Source of the DNA: Pholiota molesta
Lineage: Eukaryota > Basidiomycota > Agaricomycetes > Agaricales > Strophariaceae
Length of the DNA: 51,933 nucleotides
Direction of reading: 5' to 3'
Assembly: GCA_014925825.1 (NCBI GenBank)
Contig: JACGCK010000281.1
Span: 1-51,933 of the forward strand
A program made the position numbers and the translations under genes. Below are positions 38,179 through 47,700 of this stretch, piece after piece (the first letter of the stretch is position 1; each line of letters begins with the position of its first letter). Under the pieces are notes generated by a model. The model was given only the letters and a program-made list of their open reading frames with translations, made no database searches and was not told the origin of the DNA.

Positions 38179-39705
38179 CTAGTTCGTGGAGTTGCTGCCA
38201 GTGAGACTTGCGCTCATGATGAGCTTGCCCAATTTAGTGATAAGCGCGTTGATCTCGTTGAGGTTGTGTTCGATCTGCGCGGTCGTGTTCCTAGTGCCAG
38301 TGCCAGTGGCAGCGGTGTTGGCGGTAGTGGCGGAGAAGGTGCTCGCCAGGCTGGCGACGCTCGAGCTGGCGACGGCCTTGGGAACACTGGTAGTTGGGGC
38401 CGTGTGACTGGGGGCATTGCGGCTGGAGGACGCCGAAGATGAACTCGACGCAGCAGGGACACCGCTTGCAACAGCAACAGATGAACCTGCAACCGCCGCC
38501 TTTGTCGAGTGGCTGGCGGTCGGAGCGACCCAGGCCGTGGTGGAAGTCGCAGGCGGTACCCAAGCGTTCGTGCGCTGTGTTGTGGGTGCGACTTGCGCCT
38601 TTGGCGTCGTGATAGGCGCGGGAGAGGCTGCCTTGGTACTAGTAGCAGGCGCAGGCGGCGCTGCGGTGCCGTCGTCGACGAACGACCATTCTCCGTAGAT
38701 GATGCCCTTGTCTTCCGAGTCAAAGTGTGTGAAGAGACCGCGGGAGAGGTCAAGAGCACCGTAAGGGCACCCTGGGCACTGTAATTTAAAAACATCATGG
38801 AGTAAGTTGAAAACTACGCTTTCTGAGGGGAAGGAGATCTGATACATACGCTGTCCATGATGGTAGCAGTGGCGCTCTTGCCATTGTACGTCATCTGGAT
38901 TTTTTTGAAGCAGTGGGGGCCTGGATAGCCAGAGCCGAATTGCTGAAGAGGAATAGAGTTAACGAGTTTGTACTTTGGCAATGGGCTCAAGTACATACTT
39001 CTGCATTGAGCGCGACGATCTAGGCCGGGGGAAAATCAATACATTGTGTTCTGTGTGTAGGAAACATGTAGGAAACAAGGACATATACGCACGAAGTCAC
39101 TCGCGACATTGGTCTGGCCACAGGCGCCTCTGTGACATCATCAAAGAACAAATCAGCGATCAACTCTCTGCTTAGAGGCTCAAGCACTCACAAGCCAACG
39201 TCATAGAACGTCCACCTCGCGCTCGAAAATCGCTTCGCCAGCTCGCCGCTCATGCGCTTAGCGACCCCGTTGTGGACCACACGCGGGCGCGACGAAGCAG
39301 CCGTTGCACTGACGACGGCAAGCACGAGAGGAACGAATGTGAGGAGTCTCGAGAACATGATGATCTTCAAGTCGATGCGAAAAATAGAAAACCAAAAGGC
39401 CAAAGCAAGGAGTGTAGATGCGTAGGGACCGTTCAAGTGTATAGGTTGTAACTGGGTTGTAAAGGTCGCTCGGTAGGCCTCGTCGGGTATGAGGTCGTCC
39501 TTCACGCAGTGAAAGCAGAACAGGGGAATCCAAAGCTGATTCAATTAGCCTTATCTATATGAAAAAGAGAGAGTCATCTTACAGTGAAGAGCTATTTGCA
39601 AGTGCTGCGCAAAAAAAGCAGCAAATAGCCAGCCGCCGCCTCTTCCTTTCCTGGAGTCGGGAACCCCAAATGCGGCCCAGGCGGGCGCTAATAGTAATTC
39701 CTGTA
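37880..39705 (-). repeat. Segmental tandem duplication, unit 1 (with DPBB domain)
   Basis: Both flanks of the gene at 38179-39358 are repeated at 39851-41211. The left flank shares gccgaatcaatcggcattg-like sequence, the block ctggtcgccagcgccagat and an interval ending near the stop codon. The right flank shares gaggtcgtccttcacgcagt, gtcgggaaccccaaatgcgg and gcgctaatagtaattcctgt. Confidence 0.85.
38179..39358 (-). CDS. Secreted RlpA-like double-psi beta-barrel protein, copy A
   Basis: Five exons (39192-39358, 39093-39129, 38999-39019, 38850-38942, 38179-38778) give 918 nt (305 aa). Signal peptide MFSRLLTFVPLVLAVVSATA. The DPBB domain runs ARWTFYDVGLGACGQTN, ASDFIVALNAEQFGSG, GPHCFKKIQMTYNGKSATA, TIMDSCPGCPYGALDLS, GIIYGEWSF. 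The Cys pattern and the CPGCPYG..DLS motif are the usual signature of fungal expansin/RlpA-like proteins, which act outside the cell at polysaccharide surfaces. A long Ala/Thr/Ser linker and the C-terminal segment AQIEHNLNEINALITKLGKL follow. Exon 3 is a 21-nt microexon. This is the undamaged parent of the gene at 40163-40918. Confidence 0.92.
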
Positions 39706-40162
39706 CTGACCGCCCGATCACTTGGTTCAGCGGGCCTCGCCCAGCATAACAAGTCCTTTCTTGTGGTTGCTTCTCCCTTTGGCCCCATCCTCTTTTTTCC
39801 ATTGCCACTGCTTGTTATATCAGTTTATTATCATCGTTCTTTGCTTTATACGTAGAGCATTTTTATTGAAGGCCGAATCAATCGGCATTGATATTGAACT
39901 ATACATCGAGGCCCAAGGAACTATGAATACATGTTAAATTGTACAATATTGACGAGTCCCAGCCTCAGCAATAAATTTTAAGCTACAGACATCAAGTTGT
40001 CCGCAATATGTTGCCACACGCGGACGAGCAGGTAGTCCTAAAGAAATGTCCTACTAGACTGGTCGCCAGCGCCAGATCTAGACCAATACTGATAGATGAC
40101 AGAAGCGGCATGTGTTTTCTTTCGGCGAGCGCTACGAGGATGCCATCGTAACAAGGCATCCT
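39359..40162. other. Promoter of DPBB copy A and 3' flank of the mucin-like gene
   Basis: 39359-39705 belongs to duplicated unit 1 and 39851-40162 to unit 2. The 145 bp between them is unique. A degenerate TATA-like tract (tatagataagg on the minus strand) lies near 39546-39557. Confidence 0.55.
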
Positions 40163-40918
40163 CTAGTTCGCGGGGTTGCTGCCACCGGGACCCGCGCTCA
40201 TGAGCTTGGTCACTTTAGTGATGAGCGCGTTGATCTCCTTGAGGCTGTCCTTGATCTGGGCGGTCGTGTTCGTAGCGCCAGCGCCAGTGGCAGTGGTATT
40301 GGAAGTGGTGTTGGTGGTAGGGCAATTGGCGGCGGCAGACGGGGCCATGGCACCAGCACCAGTGGTAGTAGCGTTGGCGGTAGTAGTGTTGGCGGCGGCA
40401 GAAGGGGCCAGGGCGCCAGCGCCAGTGGCAGTGGTATTGGCAGCGCCGTTGGCGGTAGCGTTGGCGGTGGCAGACGGGGCCATGGCACCAGCACCAGTCA
40501 TAGTGGCGTTGGCGGTGTTGGCGTTGGCGGCGGCAGACGGGGCCATGGCACCAGCACCAGTCATAGTGGTGTTGGCGGTAGTGGCATTGGCGGCGGCAGA
40601 CGGGGCCAGGGCGCCAGCACCAGTGGCGGCGGCAGACGGGGCCAGCGCGCCAGCGCCAGTCATAGTGGTGTTGGCGGTGGCAGACGGGGCCATGGCGGAG
40701 GAGGCGCTCGCCATACTGGCGACGGCCAAGGACGAGCTGTTGGCGCCGCTTTCGGGAACACTGGTAGTTGGGGCCTTTTTACCGGAGGACCTCGATGCAG
40801 CAGAGACACCGCTTGCAACCGCGTCGTGAACCGCACGCGGGCGCGACGAAGCAGCCGTTACACTGACGACGGCAAGCACGAGAGGAACGATTGTGAAAAT
40901 GGTCGAGAAGGTCTTCAT
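40163..40918 (-). CDS. Secreted mucin-like Ala/Thr repeat protein derived from a DPBB gene
   Basis: A single exon of 756 nt (251 aa). The signal peptide (TIVPLVLAVVSVTAASSRPR) is nearly the same as in copy A (FVPLVLAVVSATAASSRPR). The C-terminus (NTTAQIKDSLKEINALITK) also matches copy A (NTTAQIEHNLNEINALITK). Between them, no DPBB residues remain. The frame passes from HDAVASGVSAAS straight into the linker and then through about seven repeats of the type TGAGAMAPSAAANATTANTT. Many N-x-T sites and Thr residues predict heavy glycosylation. There is no GPI signal or transmembrane helix. The open frame is intact and a TATA-like tract lies upstream. Function unknown; it looks like a cell-wall or matrix mucin. 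Confidence 0.85.
   Translation of the reverse strand: MKTFSTIFTIVPLVLAVVSVTAASSRPRAVHDAVASGVSAASRSSGKKAPTTSVPESGANSSSLAVASMASASSAMAPSATANTTMTGAGALAPSAAATGAGALAPSAAANATTANTTMTGAGAMAPSAAANANTANATMTGAGAMAPSATANATANGAANTTATGAGALAPSAAANTTTANATTTGAGAMAPSAAANCPTTNTTSNTTATGAGATNTTAQIKDSLKEINALITKVTKLMSAGPGGSNPAN
40277..40700 (-). repeat. In-frame 63-bp minisatellite inside the mucin-like gene
   Basis: About seven tandem units, mostly 63 bp with shorter variants, each encoding TGAGA(L/M)APSA(A/T)AN plus a Thr/Asn-rich end. Neighbouring units differ by a few substitutions and by 9-27-bp length changes, always multiples of three, so the frame is kept. Confidence 0.88.
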
Positions 40919-41517
40919 GTCGACGCGAGAAATAAAATCAAAAAGCAGAAGGTTGAAGGAAGGAATGCAGACGCGTGGATAGCGTTAACGAATGTAGGTT
41001 GTAGAAGTCGCAACTTGAAGGCGAAAATACTATGAGGTCGTCCTTCACGCAGTGAAAAGAGAGCAGGGGGATCCAAAGGTGGTGCTATTAGCCTTATATA
41101 TATGAAAAAAGAGGGTACTCCTACGGTGGAGAGCTATCGCAAACGACCAGTTGCTGCTCCCCTTCCCGCAGTCGGGAACCCCAAATGCGGGCGCTAATAG
41201 TAATTCCTGTATCCACTTACCTAAGCAAAACGGCCGTGGTGGATAACCGTGAGAAAATGTTGAGGAGCCACGGACAAAAATAGTAGTGCGAACGTAGATT
41301 GCAAGCCTCAGGGTATATGTTTAACATGAGAATGCAAAGCCAACGAATGGTAGGGTAGAGGAATTGAAGACGTAGCGTAAGGGAGGAAAATAAAAAAGCG
41401 CATTGACCTATGCAATATATATATATATGTGCGGCGTTGGACACTTTAAATGTCCAAACATATCCAGGCCGCTCCGTATCCCTCGTAAATTTTAACCAGA
41501 AAAGAGAAGTGACGTGA
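40919..41517. other. Promoter of the mucin-like gene and 3' flank of DPBB copy C
   Basis: 40919-41211 is the right flank of duplicated unit 2. The rest is AT-rich 3' flank of the next gene with an atatatatata tract near 41415-41426. No additional gene. Confidence 0.55.
41091..41104 (-). promoter_or_regulatory. TATA-like element upstream of the mucin-like gene
   Basis: The minus strand reads CATATATATAAGGC about 175 bp before the ATG at 40918. The corresponding site in unit 1 is degenerate (TATAGATAAGG). Confidence 0.4.
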
Positions 41518-42581
41518 TTAATTCTTGGCCGCGCCGGCGATGAGGCCACCGACTTGGATGAATGCCTGATACATGTTAGCAACGTTCTGAGCAGTTCCCG
41601 GCTGCTCGTTGATAGTTCCAGTTGGAACAGCGAGGCCAGAAGCCGGACCGGTCGAATAATCAATGGATGTGGTGGGAGTGGTGCTTGTCGACGTAGTGTG
41701 CGTTGTCGATGTGCTGGAAGCTTTGGTCGAAGTCGAAGTCTTCGAAGTCGAAGTCGACGTGGTGCTGGTCGAGGTAGGCGTCGGCTTATGGGAAGTCGTA
41801 GCAGGGGGGGTCCAGATAGAAATGCTGATGGGTGGAACCCATTTGGACGTCGTCTTGGGAGTTGGGGTCGGGGACGGGGAAGGAGTTGGGGTCGGCTTGG
41901 GACTTCCAGACCCGTCGACAAATTCCCAGTCACCGTAGATAATACCAACAGATGATGGAGCAAAGAATTGGAACAGTCCTTCGGTGAGATCAAGGCCTCC
42001 GTAAGGACAGCCAGGGCACTTTTCAAGGGGTCATGTCAGTTGAAGTGGTGATGAATAGAGGTAGTACAAATATGCTCACAGTATCAGTAATAGGGACAAC
42101 TGTGCTCTTTCCATTGTAAGTCATCTTAATGTTCTTGTTACACAAACCGCTGTTCATTTGCTGCCAAAGATGGTTATCAGAATAAGGGGCGAGGAGACGA
42201 GTTAGGAGCATACCGCAGCATTCATGGCTACAGTCTGTGATATAAACCATTAGTACGAGCAGGACGCCTCAGTATGTCTGAACGACTCACATAATCACTG
42301 TTGACATGGAAAGCTCCGCAGGAACCACTGTTCAAGGTTCGAAGCTCGATCACAGAAATAAGCATGAGCGGTATCGAAAGCACTCACGCATTACCAGTCT
42401 CGACGTTGTAGAAAGACCACCTCGAATTAGCCCCGCGACGCTCCAAGGCCGATTCATTGGCTGACTGGTGGCGCTTCGCAACGTCGTGGTGGCGGTTCAA
42501 CAACTGGCCATGAGAGCTGGCAAGAACGGTGGCAGGGAGGACGAGGGACAGGAGGGAGAGCTTGGCGATGTTAGCAAGCAT
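41518..42581 (-). CDS. Secreted RlpA-like double-psi beta-barrel protein, copy C
   Basis: Five exons (42388-42581, 42291-42327, 42214-42234, 42080-42160, 41518-42018) give 834 nt (277 aa). Signal peptide MLANIAKLSLLSLVLPATVLA. The DPBB domain runs SRWSFYNVETGNAGSCGAFH, NSDYTVAMNAAQMNSG, IKMTYNGKSTVVPITDTCPG, CPYGGLDLTEGLF and GIIYGDWEFVD, followed by a long Pro/Thr/Ser linker and a short C-terminal segment ending LIAGAAKN. Exon lengths of exons 2 and 3 (37 and 21 nt) are the same as in copy A, so the genes are paralogues. The linker and C-terminus are different, which marks an older duplication than the one that gave the mucin-like gene. Confidence 0.92.
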
Positions 42582-43498
42582 GATTATTGGATGTAGTTAA
42601 AGAACGTGGTTAGCAAGAGAATGGGTTGCTTCAGAGGAAGCAGGACGGCGGGGAGGGGAGGACGTTGTGGAATGAAGAAAACGATGCGACACATGTATTC
42701 CCTGCCCTAACAACCAAACAATGCCAGGAAATTGCCGAATAATCAATTGCTTCCATCTCCCCAATCATCGGCCCCAACTACTGCTAGCACTTTCATTCCT
42801 CGCTATGTCCTCCACAAAATTTACAGCCATTTCACCATGCGTACGGGGCGTCCCGTATCCAAATTCGCCACCTCGACCTCGATGATATACACTCACTGCC
42901 ACCTCAAGCCGCCATCTCGGCGGGGTCAACCTGGGGTCAACGTTCAACTGTCAACATACGTGTAATATAATGGGTAATTTTTGCTTGAATACAACTTGGA
43001 ACGTTCAAATAGAATGTCACATCATCCCTTGAACCTGCTGTTCCAGAAGTGTCTCCAGTGCCTCATCCTCCCGTCATCCTCCATCCTTGGGCGCCAAGCC
43101 ATACCTCGCCAAGGGTTATGCTTCTGTCAACTCGCAAACTGGTGATAGATCTGTCTTCAGGATGTCATTTCGCCTTCATCCAATCATGCAGTTGTCCCAT
43201 TTGCGAGCTTATGATCGCAAAACTGTATCATGAAACTCACGTCAAAAGTTTGCCTTGCACTGGCGGGCCTACTGCCGCAAACTTGGTTGGTTTTTCTGTT
43301 CCAATAAAGCCGCGAGGAACCCCAGGAACGCGAAATGTCAATTGAAAGCGGTTATCGCTATCAGTCCTAAATACAGCCTCCTATACACACCTTCACCGGT
43401 GCGTCGTCTAACGGATGGACTAGATATAGATCACTACAAAAAGCACTCAACAACCCATCGATTGTCAACTCCCATAGTCTTTTTCCTTCCCTCAGCAG
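42582..43498. other. Divergent intergenic region, no gene seen
   Basis: Shared upstream region of DPBB copy C (-) and the ZZ protein (+). Short frames at 42732-43345 have no motifs. Confidence 0.5.
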
Positions 43499-44743
43499 AT
43501 GTCCTCATTGCAATACAACTGCGATTCCTGCAGATTGAGCATCCTACCCACGGATCCGAGGGTCCATTGTTTGGTCTGCACTGATTATGATCTGTGCGCT
43601 CAGTGCGCCCTTGGCGAGCGGTTTACCCAGGGGCACCTAGGAGGCCACCAGACGTCCGTCTTCAAGCAATCCGGGGGGAACGGGCAGCACCCTGTGCCTG
43701 CCACGATTAACTACGCCGCGGCGGCGGCGCCTCCGCGCCGTCAGTCACCACCTGGAGTCTCTGAACCCCCTCCTCCGGTATATCAGACGCGCCCGCAGGG
43801 ACCGCCGCCGCCGCCGCTCCCCCCTCGTCAACCGAATTCGCCTGCATATGGGACTGCAGGACCCACTTCGCCGCCGCTCCCTCCTCGTCAACCGAATTCG
43901 CCTACATATGCTGCAGGACCCACTTCGCCCCCGCCTCCTGCGAATGCCACGACAGGATGGCAGCCTTTCTTCTATCCAGATTCGGCCCCCACCCCCATGT
44001 TCGTACAGCTGATGAACGACATATTTAGCTATCTCGATCCAAGGGATACGGGGAATCTCGTCCCAGAGACGTTTTCGCGGCTGTTGGATGACATGGGCTA
44101 CCAGACGCATGAGAATTCATGTAAGTCCGTTAACGCGAATCAAACGATAGCCCTCTAAGTACATGCCCTAATCGTCCACTTGTTTGGATTATCAGGGAAA
44201 CAAGGACTCCAGGCGACTTTCAACGCATCCAAGGAAACCAACGCCGATAAATCGCTCAAGAACGCCTTTGACCTCTTCTCTATCGACCACGTCCTTCTCC
44301 AGCGCGTGCAGGCTCCGCATGTCGATCCTACAGGCCTGACATCACAGTTCCAGCGCGTCCTGGGCAGCGCCTTCACGCCTGCGATGATGGGTGCCAGCAC
44401 CGACGTCGGTCCCATGCCGTGCATCACGCGCAACGGCCTCATCGAGCTCGAGCGCATCGAGATGCTCAGCGACCCCTCGAAGGTGTGGGGCAACATGAGC
44501 CGCCTCCTGCGCAAATACAATCTACCGCAATACAGAGGCTGGGGCGACCTGCCGAGGAGCGTGATTCCTGCGGTGGCCGACGCCGCGATGCTGCAAAGGG
44601 TTGCTAGTGTTGCGGCGTTTGCGAAGCAGAAGGCGAACCAAGAGCTCGACGCTGCGCGGGCTGGTGCGATGATCAGAGCCCGGGGCAGACAAAACGCGCT
44701 CGATCTTATCAGTGACACCAGATACGAATATCGGTATTATTGA
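43499..44743 (+). CDS. ZZ-type zinc-finger protein with proline-rich linker and EF-hand-like segment
   Basis: Two exons (43499-44120, 44196-44743) give 1170 nt (389 aa). Residues 1-55 form a ZZ zinc finger (YNCDSC, HCLVCTDYDLCAQC, then GHLGGH) with the expected Cys pairs and terminal His pair. A Pro-rich linker follows, containing two tandem copies of about 60 bp (PPRQPNSP...AGPTSPP). The segment FSYLDPRDTGNLVPETF resembles an EF-hand loop, but the last coordinating position is Thr instead of Glu. The C-terminal half (LTSQFQRVLGSAFTPAMMG, GLIELERIEMLSDPSKVW, LNRLLRKY-like) is a conserved fungal region of unknown role. A ubiquitin- or autophagy-linked role is only a guess from the ZZ domain. 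Confidence 0.87.
43808..43930 (+). repeat. Two-copy tandem repeat of about 60 bp in the ZZ gene
   Basis: The blocks ctcgtcaaccgaattcgcct and ctgcaggacccacttcg occur twice in a row and encode PPRQPNSP and AGPTSPP twice. A small in-frame duplication within the linker. Confidence 0.85.
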
Positions 44744-44769
44744 AGTGCTATGTATATTGAGAATGTATT

Positions 44770-47700
44770 TCATTTATCTGGGCCCCACAATGTATCTACT
44801 GTTTCTAAACTCGTGTCATCCAAATTGGATTGCTCCTTGCTGCTGTTCACTAGGTCTCGAAAAAATCCATTCTCCTTCTTGAGTAATTCTTTGGGACTAT
44901 CGAATTCAACCTAGATGGTGCAAAAAAAAATTAGCAGGAGCGAGCAGTTTTATAGAATGCAGGCCCACTAGGTGTCCGCTATCAAGGACCATCTAAATGT
45001 CCATAGTATATCAGCAATATGCTCATATACAAGAAACATCACAACGCACGATTTTATCAGCGTCCATAATTGTTCGCAACCGATGGGCGATAGTGATGGC
45101 TGTAACATCAGCACCGAGCTGGCTTTTCAGCGTCCGCTGAATGATAGCATCCATCTCGTAGTCTACAACAAACAAGACACTAATATATCGATACTTGAGA
45201 TTGGAAGTCTTAAACGACGGGACAAACCAATCGCGGAAGTAGCTGAATGTTGGAGTCAGTCATTTTGAGTTCAGGGAGTAGATAATCATATTGACCTTCG
45301 TCCAGGATAAGGAGCTTGCTGCCACGAACCATCGCTCGTGCCAGAGCGATGATTTGTCGCTCTCCGACCGATAGATTACTTCCGATACTGGAGATCTTGC
45401 TGTCTAGACTGAGGCGTGTAGTCCCGGCGGCTTCTTGTAATGAAAATAACCCAGAATTCCGTAGTGCGTCGTTCAATGTTGAGTCATCATATTGTTCGAA
45501 GGGGTCGAGATTTTGCCGAAGAGTACCTATGAAGACCTTAATACACGGTCATTGGTGGCATTTGCCTTATAACAACTTGCCTCCTAATAGCTCAGGCTAC
45601 GGGAAAAGAGTGAGCATCGCCAAACGATAAAAAACGAAATAGTAGGCTTACTCACAGTCTGTGGAATAATTGTGATGTTGGATCGCAGAGCCTCTAGGTT
45701 GATGGTGTCGGTCGCGATACCGTCATAGAAGACTCTACCTTCGGTATGAATGCATCGCAGAAGGGCAAGCATCAGCGAACTCTGGAACAGCAGTCAGCAG
45801 ATACGGAAGAGATTGAGCATTTGAGCACGAACCTTCCCACTACCCGTCTTGCCAACTGGAAAACTGATCAGAATACTGTCCTGAAATTTTTACGGGCGTG
45901 TATTTCTTACCAACACCTATGCGTTGTCCAGATGTTAGATGGAAGGAAATAGAATGCAAGGTTTCGGGACCAGACTGATTGAGACGGATTGAAAAATATA
46001 TCCATAAAGCCAGTAAGATTTCAATCCTACCTTCAAGTATCTAGCAGACAAGTTGTCAACGAGGAGATCTCCACTTGCCGGCCAGGCTGCAGGAGGTTTC
46101 CTGGACGCTGCGGGGCTGGCTTCGTGTTCAATATTAATGTAACTTTCGATACGGTCCAAACTAAATCGTAAATAACGATCAGTTATGTCTGCTTCATCTG
46201 ATAAATTGGAGATCACCTGTTCGATTCGACCTCGAGCTCATCGAAAATATCGATGATCAAGAATATAGAGTTGCAAAAACTAACGGCCATATTAAGACAG
46301 AATCCTGTGTTGGCAGCGCCTATATATGGGCCATATACAAGATACAGCGCAAGCCCTGCAGTGAATAGTGCTCCAAGGGAATCCATGCGTATTCTAATCC
46401 ATTGGCTCAGTTCCTCAGACTTTATGTCAGCGCGATTGTAGGCATCTATTCGCTTCAGCGATTCTTCTCTGAAAGCGTTTTGTGCACCATAAGCTCGGAT
46501 GGAAACTGCAACGCACGGTGAACATTCCTCCGATCAGAAGAAGAAATGCACTGACCAAGACCGTTCATGGTTGCATTGAAAAGCGAAAGCAAAGGAGAAC
46601 GTGCGTTGCTACGAAGCATTCAATTAAGTAAAACCAACGTAAGATAGTTGAGTACTTGCCTGGCCTCATGTTTGGCGGATGTCCGAGCCTTTAGGTATGT
46701 CTTCCCAAAGAAAATCGCGAACAAGCCAACAAATATTCCAGGGACAACGAAAAGAGGAGCGAAAATCATAATGGCTCCTAGCTTCATACACATGCCAATC
46801 AACTGAATGACAAAATGCATTAACGCTTGAAATATTGGGCCATCTATGATTCCTATATCTTGGGTGCATCTTGTTATCACGCGCGCCGCAGGAGTTTCAT
46901 CTAGCCATCTTCCATTGTATGTCAGTGTCAGGCAAAGTCGTATGGCGACAAGTAGTACGAACCTTAGTGGGGCACGGAAGACAGAATCGACCAAACGTGC
47001 ATGAATAGTTCTGGAGGCGTTTATAGAGCAGTAATTGTAGTAAAACACTGTGGCGGTCGTTGCAACAATATAGATGATGAAGAAAACTGAAAATATGCCA
47101 ATATAACTATCATATAGTGAGGCATTAGCAAAATGGGATTTTGTTGGAATGAAACAATTAGTCACAAAAGCAGGTTGATTTGCATTGGGAGATGATCATT
47201 GTATTGAGATCCCCAGAGACCAAGGAACCACGTCTGCAGCGTTATCACGAATTCCGTCGCTAATGTTCCAGACATCCAAATGAGAACGAACATCGCTGGA
47301 TGGGACCCTCCAAGTCCTATTAGCAATAGCTCCAATGAACGCCAGGTTACATGGCCTTCAGAAACTTCTTCGGAGACGACGAATTTTTCATCGGCGGCCT
47401 TCGTCTGAGAATCCGCAACCTCGCTTGATCCAGTCGGTTCTTGTATATATTCCCCTGACATAGAAACATAATCCAAAGCTGGCACAAAAGAGTTACCGAG
47501 TGTAGTCTCATGTGCGGTGATACTGCCATCTAAGCCAATAGAGACGACAAAACCAGCGGCTGGTAGGGTCAAATCCACATTATGAGTCTCCGAAACGTCA
47601 ACATCAAATTCAATGTTTGATCCTTGACATTAACTCACCACAAGTAAAACGGTTCTGCCCTTAACAAGATCACCGCGGAAGCATTGGTTCACGATCCACG

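Larger units (their letters stand above)
39851..41211 (-). repeat. Segmental tandem duplication, unit 2 (DPBB domain deleted)
   Basis: About 465 bp shorter than unit 1. It keeps both flanks, the signal peptide and the C-terminus of the gene, but lacks the DPBB exons and all introns. It has gained an internal 63-bp repeat array. Confidence 0.85.

Noticed and set aside
38164..38784. Several + strand frames opposite DPBB copy A exon 5
   Set aside because: Shadows of the Ala/Thr/Ser linker; the minus strand has signal peptide, Cys motifs and correct splice phases.
40112..41035. 307-codon open frame on the + strand opposite the mucin-like gene, rich in Gly/Ser/Arg
   Set aside because: It is a shadow of the 63-bp repeat array, whose unit is a multiple of three and keeps all frames open. 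It has no signal peptide, and the minus-strand product matches a paralogue at both ends.
41554..41955. + strand Val/Gly/Arg-rich frames opposite DPBB copy C
   Set aside because: Shadow of the Thr/Ser/Pro linker.
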